From: Achromobacter sp. UMC71 | GTDB taxonomy: Bacteria > Pseudomonadota > Gammaproteobacteria > Burkholderiales > Burkholderiaceae_B | Reading direction: 5' to 3' | Length of the DNA stretch: 64,000 nucleotides | Assembly: GCF_014170305.1 (NCBI RefSeq) | Contig: NZ_LZZT01000054.1 | Span: 1 to 64,000, forward strand | Part shown: positions 36,920 through 46,913 of the stretch, one piece after another | How positions within the stretch are numbered: the first letter of the stretch is position 1 | Layout: each line of letters begins with the position of its first letter | Program-made: the position numbers and the translations under genes | The notes under the pieces: model-generated | Told to the model about the DNA's origin: nothing | What the model saw: the letters and a program-made list of their open reading frames with translations, nothing else | The model's database searches: none

Positions 36920-36950
36920 CTGTACAGTTGTCATGCCAGCAACTATACAG
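36920..36950. promoter_or_regulatory. MocR operator candidate
   Basis: CTGTACAGTTG (36920-36930) and CAACTATACAG (36940-36950) form an 11-bp inverted repeat with one mismatch and a 9-base spacer. The same stretch holds two direct TACAGTT copies, the arrangement known for GabR-type sites. It sits just upstream of the regulator gene, within the 169-base divergent region. Confidence 0.55.
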
Positions 36951-37074
36951 TTAGCCCGGTTTGCGTGGATTGTATATTTTCAATCCGCGCGGGACGCACC
37001 AGAATCAATCGCATCCGCTGGCTGCCCGTCCGAAACCTGGGTAGATCCGGCGCCTGTCACCCCCTGGAGCCGCC

Positions 37075-38400
37075 ATGAACGCCCCCGCCGAGTTGCCCGA
37101 CCTGTCCCACCTCTGGATGCCCTTTACCGCCAACAAACAGTTCAAGGCGCATCCCCGCATGCTGGCGGCAGCGAAAGGCATGTACTACACCTCGGCCGAC
37201 GGCCGCCAGATCCTGGACGGCACCGCCGGACTGTGGTGCGTGAACGCGGGCCACGGCCGCCAGGAAATCGTCGACGCGATTTCCCGCCAGGCCGGCATCA
37301 TGGACTACGCCCCGGGCTTCCAGCTGGGCCATCCGCTGGCCTTCGAAGCCGCCACCGCGGTGGCCAGCTTCATGCCGCAGGGCCTGGACCGGGTTTTCTT
37401 CACCAACTCCGGTTCCGAGTCCGTCGATACGTCCCTGAAGATCGCGCTGGCCTATCACCGCGCCCGCGGCGAAGGGCAGCGCACCCGCCTGATCGGCCGC
37501 GAGCGCGGCTATCACGGCGTGGGCTTTGGCGGCATCTCGGTCGGCGGCATCTCGACCAACCGCAAGACCTTCTCCGGCGCGCTGCTGCCCGCCGTGGACC
37601 ACTTGCCCCATACGCACAACCTGGAGCAGAACGCCTATTCCAAGGGCCAGCCCGCCTGGGGCGCCCAACTGGCCGACGAACTGGAACGCATCATTGCGCT
37701 GCACGATGCGTCCACCATCGCCGCCGTGATCGTCGAGCCCATGGCCGGCTCCACCGGCGTGCTGATTCCGCCCAAGGGCTACCTGGAAAAGCTGCGCGAA
37801 ATTACCTCCAAGCACGGCATCCTGCTGATTTTTGACGAGGTCATCACCGCCTACGGCCGCCTGGGCGCCGCCACCGCGTCCGAATTCTTCGGCGTCACGC
37901 CCGACCTGATCGCCATGGCCAAGGGCGTCAGCAATGCCGCCGTGCCCGCCGGCGCCGTCGCCGTGCGCCGCGAAGTGCACGACGCCATTGTCAACGGCCC
38001 GGCCGGCGGCATCGAGTTCTTCCATGGCTACACCTATTCGGCCCACCCGCTGGCCGCCGCCGCCATCCTGGCCACGCTGGACATCTACCGCCGCGAAGAC
38101 CTGTTCAGCCGCGCCCGTAAGCTGTCCGGCGCGTTCGAACAGGCCGCGCACAGCCTGAAGGGCGCGCCGCACGTCATCGACGTGCGCAACCTGGGCCTGG
38201 TGTCCGGCATCGAACTGGCACCCCGCGCCGGCGCTCCCGGCGCGCGCGCCGCGGAAGTGTTCCAGAAATGCTTCGACAGCGGCCTGATGGTGCGCTACAC
38301 CGGCGACATCATCGCCGTCTCGCCCCCGCTGATCATCGACGAGGCCCAGATCGGCCAGATCTTCGAGCAGATCGGCAAAGTGCTCAAAGAAGTCGCATGA
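37075..38400 (+). CDS. Omega-amino acid:pyruvate transaminase (beta-alanine:pyruvate aminotransferase)
   Basis: Class-III PLP aminotransferase of 441 residues that moves the amino group of beta-alanine or other omega/beta-amino compounds to pyruvate. It strongly resembles Pseudomonas omega-APT/BauA: HLWMPFTANKQFK at the start, GTAGLWCVNAGHGR, FFTNSGSESVDTSLK, IFDEVITAYGRLG (cofactor Asp) and the PLP Lys in IAMAKGVSN. The next gene encodes the dehydrogenase that would use malonate semialdehyde, the product from beta-alanine. The MocR gene is divergent. Confidence 0.9.
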   Translation: MNAPAELPDLSHLWMPFTANKQFKAHPRMLAAAKGMYYTSADGRQILDGTAGLWCVNAGHGRQEIVDAISRQAGIMDYAPGFQLGHPLAFEAATAVASFMPQGLDRVFFTNSGSESVDTSLKIALAYHRARGEGQRTRLIGRERGYHGVGFGGISVGGISTNRKTFSGALLPAVDHLPHTHNLEQNAYSKGQPAWGAQLADELERIIALHDASTIAAVIVEPMAGSTGVLIPPKGYLEKLREITSKHGILLIFDEVITAYGRLGAATASEFFGVTPDLIAMAKGVSNAAVPAGAVAVRREVHDAIVNGPAGGIEFFHGYTYSAHPLAAAAILATLDIYRREDLFSRARKLSGAFEQAAHSLKGAPHVIDVRNLGLVSGIELAPRAGAPGARAAEVFQKCFDSGLMVRYTGDIIAVSPPLIIDEAQIGQIFEQIGKVLKEVA

Positions 38401-38509
38401 TCCCCGCCGGCCCCGACACCGCGCACGCGCCGCACGCGTGCCGCCTCCGAAGGGGCCGGGCTTGCCCCGGCCGCGGCGTCCTGCGCCGCGCGCCTTGAAA
38501 CAAACTAGC

Positions 38510-38528
38510 GGGCGGCCCTGGGCCGCCC
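38510..38528 (+). terminator. Hairpin between transaminase and dehydrogenase genes
   Basis: GGGCGGCC and GGCCGCCC form an 8-bp GC stem with a three-base loop inside the 165-base gap. There is no T-tract, so it may only tune expression along the operon. Confidence 0.3.
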
Positions 38529-38565
38529 TCCGCCATTTTCAAAGACCCCGTCCCGAGCCTTTCCC

Positions 38566-40059
38566 ATGAAGAAGATTCCGCATTTCATCAACGGCCAGCA
38601 CTACGAAGGCCGCAGCAACCGCTACGCCGACGGCTTCAACCCGGCCACCGGCGACGTCACCACCTCCGTGCCGCTGGCGTCACCCGACGAAGTGGCGCTG
38701 GCCGTGGCGTCGGCCAAGGCCGCCTTCCCCGCCTGGTCCGAAACGCCGGCGCTCAAACGTTCGCGCGTGCTGTTCAATTTCAAGGCCCTGCTGGACAAGC
38801 ACCAGGACGAATTGGCCGAGCTGATCACGCGCGAACACGGCAAGGTCTTTTCGGATGCCAAGGGCGAAGTCATGCGCGGCATCGAGATCGTGGAATTCGC
38901 CTGCGGCATCCCGCAGCTGCTCAAAGGCCAGTATTCCGACCAGATCGGCGGCGGCATCGACAACTGGAGCATGCGCCAGGCGCTGGGCGTGGTGGCCGGC
39001 ATCACGCCGTTCAACTTCCCCATGATGGTGCCGTGCTGGATGTTCCCGGTTGCCATCGCCTGCGGCAATACCTTCGTGCTCAAGCCTTCCGAGCGCGATC
39101 CGTCGGCCTCGCTGCGCCTGGCCGAACTGCTGACCGAAGCAGGCCTGCCCCCCGGCGTCTTCAACGTGGTGCATGGCGACAAGCAGGCCGTGGACGCGCT
39201 GATCGCGCACCCCGATGTCGAGGCCCTGTCCTTCGTCGGCTCGACCCCCATCGCCGAATACATCTACGCCGAAGGCACCCGCCGCGGCAAGCGCGTGCAA
39301 GCGCTGGGCGGCGCCAAGAACCATCTGGTCGTCATGCCCGACGCCGACCTGGATCAGGTCACCGATGCGCTGATGGGCGCGGCCTACGGCTCGGCCGGCG
39401 AACGCTGCATGGCCATCTCGGTGGCGGTGGCGGTGGGCGACGTAGCCGACAAGGTGGTCGAGCGCCTGATCCCGCGCGTCAAGGCCCTGGTGGTCAAGGA
39501 CGGCATGAACGGCGACGCCGAAATGGGCCCGCTGGTCACCGCCCAGCACCGCAACAAGGTCATCGGCTACATCGAGGACGGCATCGCCGCCGGCGCCGAC
39601 CTGCTGGTCGACGGCCGCGGCCTGAAGGTGCCCGGCAACGAAAAGGGCTTCTTCCTGGGCGGCACGCTGTTCGACAACGTCAAGCCGGCCATGAACATCT
39701 ACCGCGAGGAAATCTTCGGACCGGTGCTGTGCATCGTGCGCGTGCCCGACTTCGCCTCGGCGGTGGAGCTGATCAACGCCCACGAATTCGGCAACGGCGT
39801 GGCCTGCTTCACGTCCGACGGCGGCGTGGCGCGCGCCTTCGCCCGCCAGATCAAGGTCGGCATGGTCGGCATCAACGTGCCGATCCCGGTGCCCATGGCC
39901 TGGCATTCGTTCGGCGGCTGGAAGCGCTCGCTGTTCGGCGATCACCACGCCTACGGCGAAGAAGGCATCCGCTTCTACTCGCGCTACAAGAGCGTGATGC
40001 AGCGCTGGCCGGACAGCATCGCCAAGGGCGCGGAGTTCACCATGCCCGTGGCCAAGTAG
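38566..40059 (+). CDS. mmsA: CoA-acylating methylmalonate/malonate-semialdehyde dehydrogenase
   Basis: Aldehyde dehydrogenase of 497 residues that converts malonate semialdehyde or methylmalonate semialdehyde to acetyl- or propionyl-CoA. Family signatures are [31 protein letters not shown] and the catalytic Cys in [12 protein letters not shown] (~285). Together with the upstream omega-transaminase it forms the BauA-BauC-like route from beta-alanine to acetyl-CoA. It could also serve valine or inositol breakdown, though no such genes are near. Confidence 0.92.
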   Translation: MKKIPHFINGQHYEGRSNRYADGFNPATGDVTTSVPLASPDEVALAVASAKAAFPAWSETPALKRSRVLFNFKALLDKHQDELAELITREHGKVFSDAKGEVMRGIEIVEFACGIPQLLKGQYSDQIGGGIDNWSMRQALGVVAGITPFNFPMMVPCWMFPVAIACGNTFVLKPSERDPSASLRLAELLTEAGLPPGVFNVVHGDKQAVDALIAHPDVEALSFVGSTPIAEYIYAEGTRRGKRVQALGGAKNHLVVMPDADLDQVTDALMGAAYGSAGERCMAISVAVAVGDVADKVVERLIPRVKALVVKDGMNGDAEMGPLVTAQHRNKVIGYIEDGIAAGADLLVDGRGLKVPGNEKGFFLGGTLFDNVKPAMNIYREEIFGPVLCIVRVPDFASAVELINAHEFGNGVACFTSDGGVARAFARQIKVGMVGINVPIPVPMAWHSFGGWKRSLFGDHHAYGEEGIRFYSRYKSVMQRWPDSIAKGAEFTMPVAK

Positions 40060-40081
40060 TTCCGCGACGCGCGACAACACC

Positions 40082-40104
40082 GCCCCGGCCGCGGCGGCCG
40101 GGGC
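40082..40104 (+). terminator. GC hairpin between mmsA and the first M81 peptidase gene
   Basis: A 9-bp stem, GCCCCGGCC with GGCCGGGGC, and a five-base loop fill the short gap after mmsA. It lacks a T-tract. Partial termination or RNA processing is possible. Confidence 0.3.
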
Positions 40105-40134
40105 TTGCCGAAAGACATGACAAGGGGAATCCTG

Positions 40135-41640
40135 ATGCGCATCGGGATAGGCGGCTTTCAGCATGAAACCAATACGTTCGCGCCGTCGCGCGCGACGTGG
40201 GAAGACTTTGCCGACAAAGGCGGCGGCTGGCCCAAGCTGGTTACGGGCCCGGCCATGTTCCAGGCGGTAGCCGGCGCCAACATTCCGGTGGCCGGCTTCA
40301 TCGAGGCCATGGGCGGCCACACCTTGCTGCCCGCCACCTGGGCCGCGGCCAGCCCTTCCGGCCTGGTCACCGAGGATGCGTTCGAGCGCATCAGCGCGCT
40401 GATCCTGCAGGGGCTGTCGCTGGCCCTGCCGCTGGACGGCGTCTACCTGGACCTGCACGGCGCGATGGTCACCGAGCATCTGGACGACGGCGAAGGCGAA
40501 CTGCTCAGGCGCGTGCGCGCGCTGGTCGGGCCCGACGTGCCCATCGTGGCCAGCCTGGATCTGCACGCCAACGTCACGCGGGCCATGGTGCAGCACGCGG
40601 ATGCGCTGGTCTGCTATCGCACCTACCCGCACATCGACATGGCCGAAACCGGCCAACGCGCAGCCGCCTTGCTGGCGCGGCGCCTGGCGGGTGCGCCGCG
40701 CAGTCACGTCGCGCTGCGCCAGCTGCCCTACCTGATCCCGCTGTGCTGGCAGTCCACCGACATCGAACCGTCCCGCAGCCTGTACCAGCTGGTGGGCGAG
40801 ATCGAAACGCGCGGCGCGCAGAGCGTGTCGTTCGCCACCGGCTTTCCGGCGGCCGATTTTCCCGACTGCCTGCCGGCGGTCTGGGCCTATGGCGCGACGC
40901 AAGCCGAGGCGGACGCGGCCGTCGATACGCTGGCCCGCGCGGTGCTGGACGCCGAACGCGACTTCGGCGGCACGCTGTACACCCCGGACGATGCCGTTGC
41001 CACCGCCTTGCGGTTGGCGCAGGACGCCAGCGCGCCTGTCGTCATCGCCGACGCGCAAGACAACCCGGGCGCCGGCGGCAGCTCCGACACCACCGGCCTG
41101 CTGCGCGCACTGATCCGCCACAACGTCCGCGACGCCGCCATCGGCCTGATCGTCGATCCGGCGGCGGCACTGGCCGCGCATCGCGCCGGTGTCGGTAAGA
41201 CGGTCCGAATTTCATTGGGTGGACATTCGGGTATTCCTGATGACGAACCGCTGGACGCCGAGTTCATCGTAGAGAAAACTTCGGATGGGCGTTTCGATAC
41301 GCATGGCGCGTTCTACCGTGGATTCCACATGGACCTGGGCCCCAGCGCCTGCCTGCGCATCGGCGGCGTGCGCATCGTAGTGGCCTCCAGCAAGGTGCAA
41401 ATGGCCGACCAGGAGATGTTCCGCTTTGCCGGCGTCGATCCGCGCCGCGCCGCCATTCTGGCCGTGAAGAGCTCGGCGCATTTCCGCGCCGATTTCACGC
41501 CCATCGCCCACACGATCCTGGTCTGCGCCGCGCCGGGCTCGATGCTGATGGATGCGGCTAAACAACCATGGACACGGTTGCGTCCGGGCATCAGAATGGC
41601 GCCTTGCGGCCCGGTCTTCGCCGGTCCCGCTTCAGCCTGA
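40135..41640 (+). CDS. M81-family metallopeptidase (MlrC-like), first copy
   Basis: Zinc peptidase-like protein of 501 residues related to MlrC, which cleaves linear microcystin peptides. The N-terminal domain (~1-290) starts GGFQHETNTFAP (His10) and continues with YLDLHGAMV and SLDLHANVTRAMV. The C-terminal MlrC domain (~300-495) has NPGAGGSSDTTGLL. The ATG at 40135 is chosen because AAGGGGA lies at proper distance; upstream in-frame ATGs lack one. It lies 75 bases after mmsA and 80 before the ABC binding protein. The substrate is unknown but is probably what the importer brings in. Confidence 0.86.
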   Translation: MRIGIGGFQHETNTFAPSRATWEDFADKGGGWPKLVTGPAMFQAVAGANIPVAGFIEAMGGHTLLPATWAAASPSGLVTEDAFERISALILQGLSLALPLDGVYLDLHGAMVTEHLDDGEGELLRRVRALVGPDVPIVASLDLHANVTRAMVQHADALVCYRTYPHIDMAETGQRAAALLARRLAGAPRSHVALRQLPYLIPLCWQSTDIEPSRSLYQLVGEIETRGAQSVSFATGFPAADFPDCLPAVWAYGATQAEADAAVDTLARAVLDAERDFGGTLYTPDDAVATALRLAQDASAPVVIADAQDNPGAGGSSDTTGLLRALIRHNVRDAAIGLIVDPAAALAAHRAGVGKTVRISLGGHSGIPDDEPLDAEFIVEKTSDGRFDTHGAFYRGFHMDLGPSACLRIGGVRIVVASSKVQMADQEMFRFAGVDPRRAAILAVKSSAHFRADFTPIAHTILVCAAPGSMLMDAAKQPWTRLRPGIRMAPCGPVFAGPASA

Positions 41641-41649
41641 CCCTCGCAC

Positions 41650-41667
41650 GCCGTGCCCTGGCACGGC
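41650..41667 (+). other. Intercistronic hairpin before the ABC binding-protein gene
   Basis: GCCGTGCC and GGCACGGC pair with a two-base loop. A second imperfect hairpin follows at ~41679-41705. Such structures between a peptidase gene and a binding-protein gene often set different mRNA levels. Confidence 0.35.
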
Positions 41668-41720
41668 GCGTTAACGACGTAGCGGCACAGCGCCGCTCAC
41701 TACGCATCAAGGGGATTTTC

Positions 41721-43286
41721 ATGCTCAAATTCGTCCGCGCGGCCGCCTTGGCCGGCGCCACCCTGCTGATGGCCCACGGCGCCTACGCCGAGACCGTCAT
41801 CAAGTCGGTGATGCACTCGCCGTTGCGCCTGACCGATCCGCACGCCACCACCGCGTACATCACGACGTGGCACGGCTACATGATCTACGACACGTTGCTG
41901 GCCACCGACGCCGACAACAAGATCCAGCCTCAGATGCTGGAAAAATGGGATGTCTCGGCCGACGGCAAGACCTACACCATGACGCTGCGCCCGGGCCAGA
42001 AATGGCATGATGGCAAGCCCGTGACGGCCGAGGACTGCGTCGCCTCGATCAAGCGCTGGGCCGCCGGCGACGGCATGGGCCGCACGCTGCTCAAGTTCAC
42101 CGACAAGATCGAAGTCATCGACGACAAGAGCTTTCGCATCGTCATGAAGGAACCCACGGACCTGGCGCTGCGCGCCCTGTCCAAGCCCACCGGCACGGCG
42201 CCGTTCATGATGCCCAAGCGCATCGCCGACCTCGCCATCGGCCAGCCGATCACCGACATGACCGGTTCGGGTCCGTTCAAGGTCATCGAATTCAAGCCCG
42301 GCGTGAAGACCGTCTACGCCAAGAACACCGACTACGTGCCGCGCAAGGAGCCCGCCAGCGGGCTGGCCGGCGGCAAGGTCGTGAACGTGGACAAGGTCGA
42401 ATGGGATGTTATGCCCGACGCCCTGACCACCGCCAACGCGCTCCTGGGCGGCGAGATCGACTTTGTCGAGCAATTCCCCTACGACCTGCTGCCCATGATC
42501 GAAGGCAACAAGGACCTGAAGGAAGAATCGCTCAGCCCGGTCGGCTACTTCACGATGTACCGCTTCAACTTCAAGTACCCGCCCTTCAACAACAAGAAGA
42601 TCCGTCAGGCCGCCATGTACGCCATCGGCCAGGAAGATGTGATGAAGGCGCTGGTGGGCAATCCCAAGTACTGGCGGACCTGCGCCTCGCTGTGGGGCTG
42701 CGGCACGCCGCTGGAATCGGATATCGGCAAGGAAGTGGTCGTGCCCTCGAACATCGAGAAGGCCCGTGCGCTGCTGAAAGAAGCCGGCTACGACAACACC
42801 CCCATCCTGGTGATGCACGCCACCGACGTGGGCACGCTGTCGGCCCAGCCCGTGGTGATGGCCCAGGCCCTGCGCAAGGCCGGTTTCAATGTCAACCTGG
42901 CGGCGATGGACTGGCAGAGCGTGGCCACCCGCCGCGCCTCGAAGGCCGCGCCGGCTGAAGGCGGCTGGAACATCCACAACACCAACTGGTACGCCACCGA
43001 CGTCATGGATCCGGTGCGCTCGGCCCCGGCCGCGGCCAACGGCGACAACGCCTGGTTTGGCTGGCCCGACTTCCCCCAAGTCGAGGAACTGCGCACCAAG
43101 TTCGCGCTGACCTCCGACCCCGCAGAGCAAAAGAAGATCGCCGATGAACTGCAGCGCATCGGCATCGACGAAGGCCTGTACGTGCCGCTGGGCCAGATGT
43201 CCGTTCCTACCGTGTACTCGGCCAAGCTGTCCGGCCTGGTGCATGCGCCGGTGTTCGCGTTCTGGAATGTGAAAAAAGCCCCTTGA
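41721..43286 (+). CDS. ABC transporter substrate-binding protein, family 5 (peptide/opine type)
   Basis: Periplasmic binding protein of 521 residues with a clear signal peptide (~1-23, ending AHGAYA). The family-5 fold shows in LTDPHATTAYITTWHGYMIY, WDVSADGKTYTMTLRPGQKWHDG, GSGPFKV and the C-terminal YVPLGQMSVPTVYS. Family 5 proteins bind peptides, opines, glutathione or nickel. Flanking peptidase and amidase genes favour a peptide or amide ligand. AAGGGGA precedes the chosen ATG. Longer in-frame extension upstream is rejected because it would hide the signal peptide. Confidence 0.9.
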   Translation: MLKFVRAAALAGATLLMAHGAYAETVIKSVMHSPLRLTDPHATTAYITTWHGYMIYDTLLATDADNKIQPQMLEKWDVSADGKTYTMTLRPGQKWHDGKPVTAEDCVASIKRWAAGDGMGRTLLKFTDKIEVIDDKSFRIVMKEPTDLALRALSKPTGTAPFMMPKRIADLAIGQPITDMTGSGPFKVIEFKPGVKTVYAKNTDYVPRKEPASGLAGGKVVNVDKVEWDVMPDALTTANALLGGEIDFVEQFPYDLLPMIEGNKDLKEESLSPVGYFTMYRFNFKYPPFNNKKIRQAAMYAIGQEDVMKALVGNPKYWRTCASLWGCGTPLESDIGKEVVVPSNIEKARALLKEAGYDNTPILVMHATDVGTLSAQPVVMAQALRKAGFNVNLAAMDWQSVATRRASKAAPAEGGWNIHNTNWYATDVMDPVRSAPAAANGDNAWFGWPDFPQVEELRTKFALTSDPAEQKKIADELQRIGIDEGLYVPLGQMSVPTVYSAKLSGLVHAPVFAFWNVKKAP

Positions 43287-43300
43287 AGGGGTGGCAGCCC

Positions 43301-43322
43301 GGGCCTGCCGCCAGGCAGGCCC
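43301..43322 (+). other. Hairpin after the binding-protein gene
   Basis: GGGCCTGCC pairs with GGCAGGCCC around a GCCA loop, 14 bases after the stop. Position and lack of a full T-run fit an RNA-stability hairpin that raises binding-protein mRNA over permease mRNA, as in many ABC operons. Confidence 0.45.
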
Positions 43323-43340
43323 TGATTTTGGGGGAATGAC

Positions 43341-44282
43341 ATGCTGGCATTCGTTTCACGCCGGCTCCTCGCGACCATCCCCGTTCTGGTGATGGTCGCG
43401 GTGGTGGTCTTTGCGATATTGCGTGCGGGCTCGGGCGATCCGGCCATCATCATGGCCGGCGACGGCGCCACGCCTGAACGTGTCGAACTGATACGCCAGA
43501 CGATGGGCCTGGACAAGCCGGTGGTCCAGCAATTCTTCATCTGGAGCGGCAGACTGCTGCAGGGCGACCTGGGCACCTCGCTGATGTCCGGCGTTCCGGT
43601 CACGCGTCTGATCAGCCAACGGCTGGAGCCTTCGCTCAGCCTGGCAGTGCTGACGCTGGTCTTCACTCTGATCGTCGCCATTCCGCTGGGCGTGCTGGCA
43701 GCCTGGCGCCAGGGCCGGTTGCTGGACCGCGCCGTCATGGGCTTTTCGGTGCTGGGCTTTTCGGTGCCGGTGTTCGTCACCGGCTACCTGCTGATCTGGA
43801 CCTTCGCCATCAAGCTGGGCTGGTTCAACGTCCAGGGCTACGCGCCGCTGGCCAATGGCTTCTGGCCATTCCTGCACCGGCTGATCCTGCCGTCGCTGGC
43901 GCTGTCCACCGTGTACATCGCGCTAATCGCGCGCATTACCCGCACCAGCGTCATCGAAGTCATGGGCGAAGACTTCATCCGCACCGCGCGTTCCAAGGGC
44001 CTGACCGAAACCGGCGTGCTGCTGGGCCACGCCCTGCGCAACGCCGCCGTGCCCATCGCCACCGTAGTGGGCCTGGGCATCGCGCTCCTGATCAGCGGCG
44101 TGGTCGTGACCGAATCGGTCTTCAACATCCCCGGCCTGGGCCGGCTGGTGGTCGAAGCCGTGCTGGCGCGTGACTACCCTGTCATCCAGGGCCTGACGCT
44201 GTTCTTCGCGTTCGTCTACGTGTTCATCAATCTGGTTGTCGATTGCGCCTACACGGTGTTCGACCCCCGTATCCGATACTGA
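43341..44282 (+). CDS. ABC transporter permease (DppB type)
   Basis: Inner-membrane permease of 313 residues with six hydrophobic segments. The first lies at the N terminus, and the cytoplasmic EAA loop reads EDFIRTARSKGLTETGVLLGHALRNA (split here as EDFIRTARSKGL and LGHALRNA). GDLGTSLMSGVPV is typical of the DppB/OppB N-terminal region. It pairs with the next permease gene, 9 bases downstream. Confidence 0.92.
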   Translation: MLAFVSRRLLATIPVLVMVAVVVFAILRAGSGDPAIIMAGDGATPERVELIRQTMGLDKPVVQQFFIWSGRLLQGDLGTSLMSGVPVTRLISQRLEPSLSLAVLTLVFTLIVAIPLGVLAAWRQGRLLDRAVMGFSVLGFSVPVFVTGYLLIWTFAIKLGWFNVQGYAPLANGFWPFLHRLILPSLALSTVYIALIARITRTSVIEVMGEDFIRTARSKGLTETGVLLGHALRNAAVPIATVVGLGIALLISGVVVTESVFNIPGLGRLVVEAVLARDYPVIQGLTLFFAFVYVFINLVVDCAYTVFDPRIRY

Positions 44283-44291
44283 GGCCACGCC

Positions 44292-45197
44292 ATGCAAACG
44301 CCAACCGACGCCGCCGTGCAGGCGGCCGCCGACCTCCCCGGAGGCGGCAATCCCCACGTCACCGCCTGGCGCCAGATCCGCCAGGGCCTCAAGAGCTGGC
44401 CCGTGATGCTGGCCCTGGTGGTACTGGCCGTCATTGTCGCGGTCGCCCTGTTCGCCCCCCTGCTGGGCACGGTCGACCCGACGCAGATCAACCCGGGCGC
44501 CCGCCTGAAACAGCCCTTCACCGACTACCTCTTCGGCACCGACGCCTTTGGCCGCGACGTCTGGTCGCGGGTGGCATACGGCGCCCGCATCTCGCTCATC
44601 GCGGGCCTGGGCGCGGCCGTCGTCAGCGTGGCCATCGGGCTGGTCATCGGCGTCATCGCCGGCTGGTTCCGCTCGCTGGACGGCTTCATCATGCGCACCA
44701 TGGACGCCATCATGGCCATCCCCGGCATCCTGCTGGCGATCGCCCTGGTATCGGCCACCGGCGCCAGCCTCATGACCGTGCTGATCGCCATCACCATCCC
44801 CGAGATCCCGCGGGTGGTGCGGCTGGTGCGCGGCCAGATCCTGACGGTACGCGGCGAGCCCTATGTCGAGGCTGCGCTGGCGCTGGGCACGCCGCTGCCG
44901 CTGCTGCTGTGGCGCCATATGGTGCCCAGCACCGTGGCGCCCCTGACCGTGCAGGGCACCTACGTGTTCGCTTCGGCCATGCTGACCGAAGCCATCCTGA
45001 GCTTCCTGGGCGCGGGCATCCCGCCCGAGATCGCGTCGTGGGGCAACATCATGTCCGAAGGCCGCATGTACTTCCGCATGCTGCCCGGCCTGATCCTGTT
45101 CCCGGGCTTGTTCCTGTCGCTGACCGTGCTCAGCGTCAACATCCTGGGCGACGCGCTGCGTGACGCGCTGGACCCGAAAATGGTGCGCAGGATCTGA
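44292..45197 (+). CDS. ABC transporter permease (DppC type)
   Basis: Second permease, 301 residues. An N-terminal cytoplasmic tail leads into six membrane segments, with HLFGTDAFGRDVWSR-like LFGTDAFGRDVWSRVAYGAR near 77-96, typical of DppC/OppC. The EAA loop lies around EPYVEAALALGTPLPLLL and is followed by FLGAGIPPEIASWGNI. The stop overlaps the ATP-binding gene start by one base (TGATG), so the two are translationally coupled. Confidence 0.92.
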   Translation: MQTPTDAAVQAAADLPGGGNPHVTAWRQIRQGLKSWPVMLALVVLAVIVAVALFAPLLGTVDPTQINPGARLKQPFTDYLFGTDAFGRDVWSRVAYGARISLIAGLGAAVVSVAIGLVIGVIAGWFRSLDGFIMRTMDAIMAIPGILLAIALVSATGASLMTVLIAITIPEIPRVVRLVRGQILTVRGEPYVEAALALGTPLPLLLWRHMVPSTVAPLTVQGTYVFASAMLTEAILSFLGAGIPPEIASWGNIMSEGRMYFRMLPGLILFPGLFLSLTVLSVNILGDALRDALDPKMVRRI

Positions 45198-46888
45198 TGC
45201 CGATGACCTACTCTCCCACTCCCCCGGCGGGCGATACGTCGTCCGCCATCCTGGCCATCCGCAACCTGTCGGTGGAAGTCGCCGGCGCCGGCAACCGCGT
45301 CGTGCGCAATCTGAGCCTGGACGTGCACGCCGGCGAAACCGTCTGCGTGGTCGGCGAATCCGGCTCAGGCAAATCAGTCACCTCGCTGGCCGTCATGGGC
45401 TTGCTGCCCCCGGGCGTGCTGGGCATCAGCGCGGGCTCGGTGCGCGTCGAGGGCGAAGACGTCGCCACCGCCACACCGCGGCGCCTGCGCGAAATGCGCG
45501 CCACCCGCATGGCGATGGTGTTCCAGGAACCCATGACCGCTCTGAACCCCGTGCATACGGTGGGCAAGCAGGTCGATGAAGTGCTGCGGCTGCATCGCCG
45601 GATGTCAGCCGCCGAACGCCGCGCCAAGGTGCTGGACATGTTCCGGTCGGTGCACCTGCCCGACGTCGAGCGTATTTTCGACGCCTATCCGCACCAATTG
45701 TCCGGCGGCCAGCGCCAGCGCATCGTGATCGCGATGGCGCTGATCCTCGAACCCAAGCTGCTGATCGCGGACGAACCCACCACGGCGCTGGATGTCACCA
45801 CGCAAAAGCAGATCCTGCTGCTGATCAAGGAACTGCAGATCAAGCACAAGACCGCCGTGCTCTTCATCACGCACGACTTCGGCGTGGTGGCCGAGATCGC
45901 GGACCGCATCGTCGTGATGAACCGCGGCGACCTGATCGAAAGCGGCACGCGCCACGAGATCCTGGCCGAGCCCAAGCAGTCCTACACGCGGCGCCTGGTG
46001 TCGTCGGTGCCCAGCCTGGTGCCGTCGCGGCGCGAGGCGCCCGTCGGCCAGCCGGTGCTGCACGTCAAGGGCCTGGGCCGCACCTACGGCGGCAAACGCG
46101 CGCTGCTCTCGCGGCGCGCGCCGCAGAACGTGATCGCCGCCACCGACGTCAACCTGACGCTGCGCAAAGGCGAAATCCTGGGCATCGTGGGCGAATCCGG
46201 CTCCGGCAAGTCCACGGTGGCCCGCTGCATCGTGCGCCTGATCGAGCCCACCGCCGGCCACATGATGATGGGTGGCGAAGACCTCAGCACCTTGTCCGGC
46301 GCTGCCCTGCGGCCGGTGCGCCGCCGCATCCAGATCGTGTTCCAGGATCCCTACCGGTCACTGAACCCGCGCCGCACCGTCGGGGAATCGATCATCGAAG
46401 GCCTGCTCAATTTCGGCGTGCCGCGCGACCAGGCCCTCAAGCGCGCCGGCGAAACCCTGACCGTGGTGGGCTTGAGCCCCGACGCCATGCGGCGCTACCC
46501 GCACCAGTTCTCGGGCGGCCAGCGCCAGCGCATCTGCATCGCGCGCGCCCTGGTCATGGACCCTGAAATCCTGGTGGCCGACGAGGCCGTGTCGGCGCTT
46601 GACGTCTCGGTGCAGGCCCAGGTGCTGGAACTGCTGGAACAAGTGCGCCAACGTACCGGCGTGGGCGTGCTGTTCATTACCCATGACCTGCGCGTGGCCG
46701 CGCAGATCTGCGACACCATCATGGTCATGCAGCGCGGCAAGGTCGTCGAGACCGGCACCGCCGAAACCGTGCTGACCGACCCTCGCCACGAATACACCCG
46801 CGCCCTGATCGACGCGGCGCCCGGGCGCGACTGGGACTTCCGCAATTTCCGGCCCGTGGCGGCTGGCCAGTCGCACCCCGCCGCCTGA
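45197..46888 (+). CDS. ABC transporter ATP-binding protein, DppD-DppF fusion
   Basis: Single polypeptide of 563 residues with two nucleotide-binding domains that replace separate DppD and DppF subunits. Domain 1 (~15-265): Walker [10 protein letters not shown], signature LSGGQRQR, Walker [13 protein letters not shown]. Domain 2 (~285-540): Walker [10 protein letters not shown], signature FSGGQRQR, Walker [13 protein letters not shown]. The oligopeptide/dipeptide C-terminal motif RRLVSSVPS follows domain 1. It completes the importer with the two permeases and the family-5 binding protein. Confidence 0.94.
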   Translation: MPMTYSPTPPAGDTSSAILAIRNLSVEVAGAGNRVVRNLSLDVHAGETVCVVGESGSGKSVTSLAVMGLLPPGVLGISAGSVRVEGEDVATATPRRLREMRATRMAMVFQEPMTALNPVHTVGKQVDEVLRLHRRMSAAERRAKVLDMFRSVHLPDVERIFDAYPHQLSGGQRQRIVIAMALILEPKLLIADEPTTALDVTTQKQILLLIKELQIKHKTAVLFITHDFGVVAEIADRIVVMNRGDLIESGTRHEILAEPKQSYTRRLVSSVPSLVPSRREAPVGQPVLHVKGLGRTYGGKRALLSRRAPQNVIAATDVNLTLRKGEILGIVGESGSGKSTVARCIVRLIEPTAGHMMMGGEDLSTLSGAALRPVRRRIQIVFQDPYRSLNPRRTVGESIIEGLLNFGVPRDQALKRAGETLTVVGLSPDAMRRYPHQFSGGQRQRICIARALVMDPEILVADEAVSALDVSVQAQVLELLEQVRQRTGVGVLFITHDLRVAAQICDTIMVMQRGKVVETGTAETVLTDPRHEYTRALIDAAPGRDWDFRNFRPVAAGQSHPAA

Positions 46889-46913
46889 CGCGCTTTCAAC
46901 ACTGGAACCCGCT

